Source of the DNA: JAFDZV01 sp048594725
Lineage (GTDB): Bacteria; Bacteroidota; Ignavibacteria; OLB7
Assembly (NCBI GenBank): GCA_048594725.1
Contig: JBMDXA010000138.1
Coordinates: 1-30,239, forward strand
Length of the DNA: 30,239 nt
Reading direction: 5' to 3'
Below, one piece after another: positions 25,677-30,239 of this stretch (positions within the stretch are counted from its first letter, which is position 1; each line of letters starts with the position of its first letter). The notes beneath the pieces were generated by a model that made no database searches, was not told the DNA's origin, and saw only the letters and a program-made list of their open reading frames with translations. Position numbers and translations under genes: made by a program.

Positions 25677-26255
25677 ATGTCTACAGAGAACGTCGAAATA
25701 GATGTGGAACATCATCGAGAGTTCTATGAACAGTTTTTCGCTTCTCTCGAACAGCAGATCGGGAGGATCGATACTCACACGATCGTCTCGATGGTCGGAT
25801 TCGACATGGGAGGGCCGTTGAACTTCTGTACCATTGGTGCTTTGAATGAAAGTGAATACACCACCTATGTTTCCTGCGAGTTGGCAGTGTGTGCTGAACA
25901 AAAGCCTGGAGAGCATGGACGATATGAACTTCTGATTACTTGCGATGATGAACGATGGGGCCGGTCGATCCTTTCGGAAATAGGGCGTATGTCGTTGGAG
26001 GTTGCTTTCGGCGATGGACATACGCTCGATATCGGTGCCTGGGTGGAGGAAAATGATTCTCTTCAAGGAATCATCTTCGAAGAAGCGCTTGTCTCGGAGA
26101 TTGGTGGCGAGGGATATTCGATTCTGCGGTGTATCGGGATCACTAGAGAGGAGATGGAGTATGCTCTGGAGCACGGAAGTGATGCGCTGATCGCTCGTCT
26201 GCAAAACGTCGGAGTATATCCTCACACGACATTGTCGAGGGTTTCAGTCATCTAA
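25677..26255 (+). CDS. SUFU (suppressor of fused)-family immunity-like protein
   Basis: 192 residues, from an ATG with CGAGGA upstream. The sequence reads like bacterial suppressor-of-fused proteins: Y-E-L-L-I-T-C, W-G-R-S-I-L-S-E-I-G-R-M-S-L-E, F-G-D-G-H-T-L-D-I-G-A-W-V, S-L-Q-G-I-I-F-E. The family is widespread among immunity proteins of polymorphic toxin systems, though here no second toxin gene lies before it. It may be an orphan immunity gene left by an earlier toxin tip, or add protection against a related toxin from competitors. It lies behind the terminator of the pair. Its stop is followed by the GC-rich non-coding block. Confidence 0.65.
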   Translation: MSTENVEIDVEHHREFYEQFFASLEQQIGRIDTHTIVSMVGFDMGGPLNFCTIGALNESEYTTYVSCELAVCAEQKPGEHGRYELLITCDDERWGRSILSEIGRMSLEVAFGDGHTLDIGAWVEENDSLQGIIFEEALVSEIGGEGYSILRCIGITREEMEYALEHGSDALIARLQNVGVYPHTTLSRVSVI

Positions 26256-26280
26256 TATACGTATTGGATAGTTTCCCTAT

Positions 26281-26940
26281 CGTGGGTGTTGTCCCGCCGG
26301 GCGCGGGGGACGCCCAGCAGGGAAGCGGGCTACGAGCGCAACCGGAGGAGGACCGATGGATACCAGACCGCCCAGAGGACGCCCCAGGCGGAGCCACCGA
26401 AGGCGGCGACGGGACGAGGATGCACGAATGCGACACAGAACGTACGGATGGCCCGGCAGCGGCGGCGGCAGACCGACCGGCACCGGCCCGCCAGCAGCGA
26501 ACGAACCGGACCGGGAGAAAGACGAACGGAGTAGACCCGGAGAGCACCGGGATAGATGCGGGTGTACAGGATGCAAGCGACCATGACAGCCCCCGAGATG
26601 TGGTGGACCGGCAGCCGGCCGGCGCGGCCGCACGCAGGAAGCGAGGCACCCGCCCCGCCCGCGCGCGAGGAACGCGGGAGCGGCCAGCGCGAGCGAGGAC
26701 GCCGCGCGGTTGGGGCAGCGGTGGCCGTAAAGGGCCGTTGCGCAGCCGGTGCGAGTGGGTGGTAGCGCTACGGTGCGCGGCCCCGCAGCGAGTGCTAGTT
26801 TGCAGGAACCGCGGCGCGCGTCCTCACGCCGGCGCCGAGAGCCCCCCGCCGTGCGGTGTGTGGAGCCGGCCGCCCCGCAGGGGCGGGGCCGGCGAGCGGG
26901 AGGGATGCGGGGGGCGCCGAGGAGCCGGGGCTATCCGTTT
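26281..26940 (+). other. T-depleted, very GC-rich block with no credible gene
   Basis: Counting by hand, the 660 bases have about 74% G+C and about 8% T on the + strand; from 26341 to 26700 T is only about 4% while A is about 24%. Two 60-base lines (26461-26520 and 26641-26700) have no T at all. A protein from the + strand would lack hydrophobic residues in these parts, and one from the - strand would lack charged ones, so coding is unlikely. Several stems are visible: GTAGCGCTAC near 26762, and a long GC hairpin at 26865-26893. A structured, U-poor RNA, a scar of a mobile element or a strand-biased mutational tract are possible. A terminator facing the other way lies just beyond it. Confidence 0.5.
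26865..26893 (+). repeat. 12-bp GC hairpin within the T-poor block
   Basis: GCCGGCC-GCCCC (26865-26876), loop gca, GGGGC, a 2-base bulge and GGCCGGC (26880-26893). All twelve pairs are G-C. Confidence 0.6.
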
Positions 26941-26965
26941 GGCTGTTCCACCTCCCTTATCGTAA

Positions 26966-26995
26966 AAGCCCGGCTCATCTGGATGAACCGGGCTT
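26966..26995 (-). terminator. Intrinsic terminator after the small HTH-like gene
   Basis: AAGCCCGG (26966-26973) pairs with CCGGGCTT (26988-26995), with inner pairs around a small loop. On the - strand the stem is followed by TTTTAC. It lies just after the stop of the - strand gene at 27015; it could also stop + strand transcripts coming out of the T-poor block. Confidence 0.7.
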
Positions 26996-27014
26996 CTTCG
27001 TGACTATGGCGCTT

Positions 27015-27194
27015 TCATGTCTGTTGCTGCTTGCGCTGTGCGATCTTCTCGGCGATCAGCGCCAGGATACGAGCATGGCCCTTGTGCGCCTGCTGCTTGA
27101 CTGATTGGCGTGTGGTATGCAGTTCCCGCGCGATCTCCGCGTAGATGCCGCGTAGCGGAGCGTACTTAAACGAGGGGATCTTTGGCCGTCTCAT
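27015..27194 (-). CDS. Small HTH-like DNA-binding protein
   Basis: 59 residues. The start is fixed by a strong AGGAGGAA six to seven bases before the ATG; a longer frame up to 27293 is not needed. The sequence R-G-I-Y-A-E-I-A-R-E-L-H-T-T-R-Q-S-V-K-Q-Q-A reads as a helix-turn-helix (A-E-I-A-x-E-L...T-x-x-x-V) with a basic tail Q-R-K-Q-Q-Q, so a small phage/plasmid-type DNA-binding regulator is likely. It is the last gene of the leftward module and is followed by a terminator. Confidence 0.55.
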   Translation of the reverse strand: MRRPKIPSFKYAPLRGIYAEIARELHTTRQSVKQQAHKGHARILALIAEKIAQRKQQQT

Positions 27195-27249
27195 AAGGTG
27201 TTCCTCCTGTTGTATGGTGATGCTGGGGACCGGAGGGGACGCATCCCGA

Positions 27250-27600
27250 TCATGGGCTCGGATCCCCACATCGCGAGAGTGTGCTCGCTGCATCGAGCAA
27301 TCCAGCTCCTACCAGTATCCGATGGAGCCGGTCCCGGGTGGTCTTGAGCGCGGCGGCGATGAGCGGTGGTTCGCTTCCTCCTTCATCGACGAAGTATGTT
27401 ATCGCCGTCTCGGCGGCGCAGTAGAGTTCTGGGAAGAGAGCGTCGAGGTCGTGGACCACATCGGCTCCGACAAAGAGAGGATGGTGATTCTTGAGGAAGT
27501 TCCCCTCTGGCTCATGGCATCTCGGCGCCGTATAGGCCGAGCTATAGATCACGGTGTTCATCATAATGCCTGTTTTGTTCGTGGGTGGGTTCGTTTGCAT
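27250..27600 (-). CDS. Hypothetical protein of the leftward mobile module
   Basis: 116 residues from the ATG at 27600; ATGs at 27564 and 27561 are alternatives and none has a good ribosome binding site. I do not recognise a family. It contains D-V-V-H-D-L-D-A-L-F-P-E-L-Y-C-A-A-E-T-A-I-T-Y-F-V-D, and L-K-T-T-R-D-R-L-H-R-I-L-V-G-A-G-L-L-D-A, both likely helical. It begins 18 bp after the stop of the ssDNA-binding-like gene, in the same direction, so it is probably part of that operon. Confidence 0.45.
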   Translation of the reverse strand: MQTNPPTNKTGIMMNTVIYSSAYTAPRCHEPEGNFLKNHHPLFVGADVVHDLDALFPELYCAAETAITYFVDEGGSEPPLIAAALKTTRDRLHRILVGAGLLDAASTLSRCGDPSP

Positions 27601-27618
27601 CTACTGTCGCCGTGCGGG

Positions 27619-28404
27619 CTATGCTGCCATCGCTTGCCGCTCCTCGCTTTCTTCGATCTCCGCCTGCAGATAGGCCAGAACGATGCGGAGCTGCTCGGCG
27701 TCGAGCTTGTTCAACGTCGCGGGAAACTCCAGCGTTGTCAGGATCAGCTTTCGTGCTTCCGGCCATGCTGCTGCGTGGATCTGCGCGCCAAGCCGCTGTA
27801 CGAGAGCGAGAAGCCGGGGGCGATCGGTTGGGGTTTCCCCCGGTGCTTCATCCGGCGTCTCGGCCGTCACCGGATGAATCCTGTCATCCGCTCCAGTCTG
27901 TACCTCTATGGTCCGATGCGGTTGTGTCGGCTCGGTGCCGGCGAGCTTTATTACTCCATCAGCCGTCACATAGTCCGGGAATGTTGCCTCCTGTCCCGGT
28001 GGCAATGCCATGATGCTTCCGATCTCTGCGTAGATATTGCCGTTGCGTTCGCGATGGACGAGCTGCACCAGAGCAGTGCGGCCGACGAGCGTCTCCAGGT
28101 CGAAACCCTCGGTCGCTTCCTCGGTGGTGAATGTGCGGTTGAGCCATGATTCGAGGAAGGGGCGGAGCCGGGATTTCTCGTTGAGCGTGACGTTGAAAAA
28201 TGCGCTCGTGATGAACGCTCGTCCATCCTCCATCAGCGCATCGAGCTGGAAGATGAGCCGAACGCGGTGTGCCTCCCGGATAACGCCGAATTGCTCCTTG
28301 CGCACTATCCCGAGATCGACGATCTCGGCCAGTCGTGCTGAGTGGATACCGGCGGGGGCGGGGATGAACGGCGCTGGTGGTGTGTCGCGTGCGATGATTG
28401 CCAT
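27619..28404 (-). CDS. Phage/plasmid protein, possibly ssDNA-binding (DUF669-like)
   Basis: 261 residues; a GGAGG six to seven bases before the ATG at 28404 fixes the start, although the frame stays open to 28464. The pattern P-A-P-A-G-I-H-S-A-R-L-A-E-I-V-D-L-G, then R-L-I-F-Q-L near residue 50, N-E-K-S-R-L-R-P-F-L-E-S-W, G-F-D-L-E-T-L-V-G-R-T-A-L-V-Q-L-V-H and I-M-A-L-P-P-G resembles small phage proteins of replication modules (e.g. DUF669-like, thought to bind single-stranded DNA). The last ~60 residues form a helical tail. The family is a guess from pattern. It shares an upstream sequence element with the DUF932 gene, so they may be co-regulated. Confidence 0.5.
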   Translation of the reverse strand: MAIIARDTPPAPFIPAPAGIHSARLAEIVDLGIVRKEQFGVIREAHRVRLIFQLDALMEDGRAFITSAFFNVTLNEKSRLRPFLESWLNRTFTTEEATEGFDLETLVGRTALVQLVHRERNGNIYAEIGSIMALPPGQEATFPDYVTADGVIKLAGTEPTQPHRTIEVQTGADDRIHPVTAETPDEAPGETPTDRPRLLALVQRLGAQIHAAAWPEARKLILTTLEFPATLNKLDAEQLRIVLAYLQAEIEESEERQAMAA

Positions 28405-28424
28405 GATAATTCCTCCATGTAGAG

Positions 28425-28435
28425 TCGTTATGGTG
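28425..28435 (-). promoter_or_regulatory. Shared leader motif, copy 1
   Basis: CACCATAACGA on the - strand, 21 bases before the start at 28404. The same 11-mer occurs before the DUF932 gene (29966-29976), and a related CACCATACAAC lies before the small HTH-like gene near 27212. It may be a promoter part or an operator. Confidence 0.4.
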
Positions 28436-28499
28436 CTTGTGGTGTCGTGGTTGATATCTCCCATTGCGAGGGAGGCCGGGGGAAGCGTAGATTACCCGT

Positions 28500-28814
28500 A
28501 TGACCGAACCGAAGATCCCATACGAAGACTCACGGTTTGACCGGAAGAAAAGCCGGCGAGAGCGTGTCGCAGAGTTGACGGCGCGGTGGACGCCGGAGCG
28601 CATCACGGCGTTGCTGGATGCTATGGGGGCGACGCAGGAAGAGATCGCCGATCGGCTCCTATGCAAACAAGCGACCGTCTCCGATTGGTGCACCGGGCGG
28701 GTGAAGCCGCGCAACATGGCGCTCGCCTGGCTGGATCAGCTCGAAGCAGAGATCCTTGGCCGTGGTTATGTTTGGAACGAGCGGTATCGACGGTATTATT
28801 CCGAGAGCCGGTAG
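28500..28814 (+). CDS. HTH-type (Cro/C1-like) regulator
   Basis: 104 residues. The middle has a clear helix-turn-helix: I-T-A-L-L-D-A-M-G-A-T-Q-E-E-I-A-D-R-L-L-C-K-Q-A-T-V-S-D-W-C-T-G-R. It points away from the ssDNA-binding-like gene (divergent, 95 bp apart), a usual position for a repressor that acts on both promoters. It lies inside the leftward module and likely controls it. It ends in Arg/Tyr-rich residues. No clear Shine-Dalgarno is seen, unlike the leftward genes. A terminator separates it from the convergent DUF932 gene. Confidence 0.65.
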   Translation: MTEPKIPYEDSRFDRKKSRRERVAELTARWTPERITALLDAMGATQEEIADRLLCKQATVSDWCTGRVKPRNMALAWLDQLEAEILGRGYVWNERYRRYYSESR

Positions 28815-28825
28815 CTCCGGAAAAG

Positions 28826-28849
28826 ATGGGAGTCGGGGGAGACTCCCAT
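28826..28849. terminator. 9-bp hairpin between convergent genes
   Basis: ATGGGAGTC (28826-28834), loop of 6, GACTCCCAT (28841-28849). It lies between the ends of the HTH gene (+) and the DUF932 gene (-), so it probably acts in both directions. Confidence 0.6.
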
Positions 28850-28853
28850 TCGA

Positions 28854-29933
28854 TCAGTTCAGCAGCGCCGTGCAGAAATCCCACGCTCGTGCCTTCTCCG
28901 CTGCTCGTTCGCCGAAGAGCACCGATGCCATCACATTACCGCGTCCTTCTCTCCAGTCCGAGACCTCCGTGCAGGCGTTATAGATACACCAGACGGTATC
29001 GGCAGAGTTGCTATGCTCGTCGTTGAACTTCCGGATCAATTCGCGGGCGGTATCGCGATATTCCTGTACTCGTATGCAGGATTGTTCCCATGCCTCATGA
29101 GCGCGCTGGGCACGCTCGTACTGGCGTTCAGCGCCGGGGATGTTCTGTGCGGCCAGTACCGCGAGATCGTGTTGTTCCATCAGACGTACGCGCTGCGGGC
29201 GTTGCGGCAAGGGAAATATCTCATCGACCGCGCGGACTTGGTGATGGCCATCGAGGGGGCTGGCCGCCATCCGGCGAAAGAGCCGGAGCGTGCGTTCCTG
29301 TTCCTCTGCCATCTGGATCATCAACCCCGCATAGAATTGGAATTCCTCCCTGGCTCCGCGCGTATGGCGGACATCGAAGGAGATCGTAGCCTCGCGCAGT
29401 CCTCGGCACAAGGTGTTCCAGCAGACGACCCGTACGGGGCTGTAGAATACCTTCGTACGTGCTCCCGGTATCTTCGAATCCACCAGCGTGAAGTAATTCC
29501 TGATCGTCTCGCCGTTGACCTCGGAACTCTCCGGAGCTAGAAGCGAGAAGAATGTTTGCTCGCCATGCCCGAGCGCGCCACATGTCTCCACCGGGTAGCG
29601 CTCGGTGAGCGGATCGATCATCCGCGCGATCTCCATGTTATCCAATACCTCGAACTCCTCGGAACAGGTGCCGAGTACCAGGGGGTTGCGTAGCTCGCCG
29701 TCGTCGTCGGGGCGGGTTGGGAGATTGCCGCGTATTACCGCATAGGTATGCGGGACGACGAGGGATTCGCCATCATACTCTACCGTCATAGGGCATTTCT
29801 CGATAGGGAAATCGAGTCCGGCGAGTCGTGCGGCGGAGCTTGCGTCGATGGATTCGTGGAATGTTACGCCCAGTCCATGCCATGCTGGAGCGGTACGTGA
29901 TGCAAAGCGGTTGCCGAGGATCTTGTGTGCCAT
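28854..29933 (-). CDS. DUF932 domain phage/plasmid-like protein
   Basis: 359 residues; AGGAGGAA before the ATG at 29933 fixes the start. The protein begins M-A-H-K-I-L-G-N-R-F-A-S-R, with P-A-W-H-G-L-G-V-T-F near residue 20 and V-L-G-T-C-S-E-E-F-E-V-L-D-N, E-T-C-G-A-L-G-H-G-E-Q-T-F-F-S-L, and V-R-V-V-C-W-N-T-L after it. These are the usual DUF932 landmarks (phage/plasmid-like protein family). The role is unknown; the genes are coded by phages, plasmids and integrated elements beside replication genes. The C-terminal half is helical and charged. It lies upstream in the leftward module and shares the leader motif with the next leftward gene. Confidence 0.8.
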   Translation of the reverse strand: MAHKILGNRFASRTAPAWHGLGVTFHESIDASSAARLAGLDFPIEKCPMTVEYDGESLVVPHTYAVIRGNLPTRPDDDGELRNPLVLGTCSEEFEVLDNMEIARMIDPLTERYPVETCGALGHGEQTFFSLLAPESSEVNGETIRNYFTLVDSKIPGARTKVFYSPVRVVCWNTLCRGLREATISFDVRHTRGAREEFQFYAGLMIQMAEEQERTLRLFRRMAASPLDGHHQVRAVDEIFPLPQRPQRVRLMEQHDLAVLAAQNIPGAERQYERAQRAHEAWEQSCIRVQEYRDTARELIRKFNDEHSNSADTVWCIYNACTEVSDWREGRGNVMASVLFGERAAEKARAWDFCTALLN

Positions 29934-29965
29934 GGTGGTTCCTCCTGATAGTGGTGATCGGTGAA

Positions 29966-29976
29966 TCGTTATGGTG
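29966..29976 (-). promoter_or_regulatory. Shared leader motif, copy 2
   Basis: CACCATAACGA on the - strand, 33 bases before the DUF932 start, identical to the 11-mer before the 28404 gene. It is preceded on the - strand by A-rich sequence. Confidence 0.4.
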
Positions 29977-30239
29977 TTTTTGTCCTCTTTGAATCTCCAT
30001 AGAATATCGAAGGACTGATACAAATATCCCTAAAAGGATAAAGAAAAGCTAGTGAAAGTTTGTTAAAAGGTTGATATTTATTAGGTTGGTTTGTTGAAAG
30101 GTAAATTGACCCTTTGTGGGGGAAGCAAGATTTGGGGATGGGATAGAAGGAGGTAAAGAGGAGGGAAAGGGTATAATTGGAAACCGCCACAGTGTGGCGG
30201 ATCCCTCGTCGTTCAGGGTGACCGACAGCGGCCCCACCG
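29977..30239. other. AT-rich right end with direct repeats and a palindrome
   Basis: No credible gene. GTTTGTTAAAAGGT (30058-30071) and GTTTGTTGAAAGGT (30089-30102) are direct repeats 31 bp apart, about three helix turns. CCGCCAC-agt-GTGGCGG (30184-30200) is a palindrome close to the window edge, in GC-rich sequence that may be the start of another gene or element. They could be binding sites or an origin of the adjacent module. Confidence 0.35.

Noticed and set aside
26248..26649. Overlapping frames on both strands of the T-poor block
   Set aside because: They lack either hydrophobic or charged residues as forced by base composition, have no ribosome sites, and overlap each other without any one standing out.
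27145..28149. 334-codon + strand frame opposite the leftward module
   Set aside because: It is antisense to three - strand genes, two of which have strong ribosome sites; its Cys/Arg-rich protein looks like a shadow.
1..30239. CRISPR array, tRNA or rRNA genes
   Set aside because: I saw no regularly spaced short repeats with unique spacers and no tRNA- or rRNA-like conserved strings. Repeats found are coding TPR or collagen units or single hairpins.

Overview
The window looks like an accessory-rich chromosomal segment, possibly carrying an integrated element, from an FCB-group bacterium (Bacteroidota or a sister lineage such as Kapabacteria/Ignavibacteria). The main clue is a secreted protein at about 16.7-17.7 kb that ends in a typical type IX secretion (T9SS) sorting domain. 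The taxon is inferred; there is no rRNA or other phylogenetic marker here.

The layout is a mosaic of blocks that differ visibly in base composition. (1) 1-5.25 kb, AT-richer: two tetratricopeptide-repeat (TPR) proteins, the first cut by the window edge, then a HEPN-like protein with an R-x4-H motif. (2) 5.3-13.5 kb, GC-rich: a compact phage-type structural cassette behind a near-consensus promoter. It holds a prohead protease with a long C-terminal extension, an HK97-fold major capsid protein, a Gly/Ala/Thr-rich virion-like protein, a small protein with an in-frame amber codon, a gp6-like head-tail connector, a collagen-like modular fibre and a holin-like membrane protein. No terminase, portal, tail tube, tape measure or integrase is visible. 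(3) 13.6-16.0 kb, AT-richer: a DUF3800 protein and an Mrr-like PD-(D/E)XK nuclease, each with its own promoter-like sequence. (4) 16.0-16.7 kb: a gene-free stretch with a GC-rich, T-poor structured part. (5) 16.7-26.26 kb: the T9SS cargo protein, a 2.4-kilo-residue Rhs/YD-repeat protein with an AHH-type nuclease tip, an overlapping Imm11-family immunity gene, and a SUFU-family gene. (6) 26.28-26.94 kb: about 660 bp without credible coding potential, about 74% G+C and strikingly T-depleted on the + strand. (7) 27.0-29.9 kb: a phage/plasmid-like module, mostly on the - strand, with DUF932, a putative ssDNA-binding-like phage protein, two small proteins and a divergent HTH regulator. Then an AT-rich end.

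Functionally, block 5 is an inter-bacterial toxin/immunity locus. Blocks 1 and 3 look like defence genes flanking the capsid cassette. The cassette could be a decayed prophage, a capsid-forming satellite or a domesticated particle. The two most unusual signals are this capsid-plus-fibre-plus-holin set without packaging genes, and the T-depleted GC-rich non-coding block beside the toxin locus.
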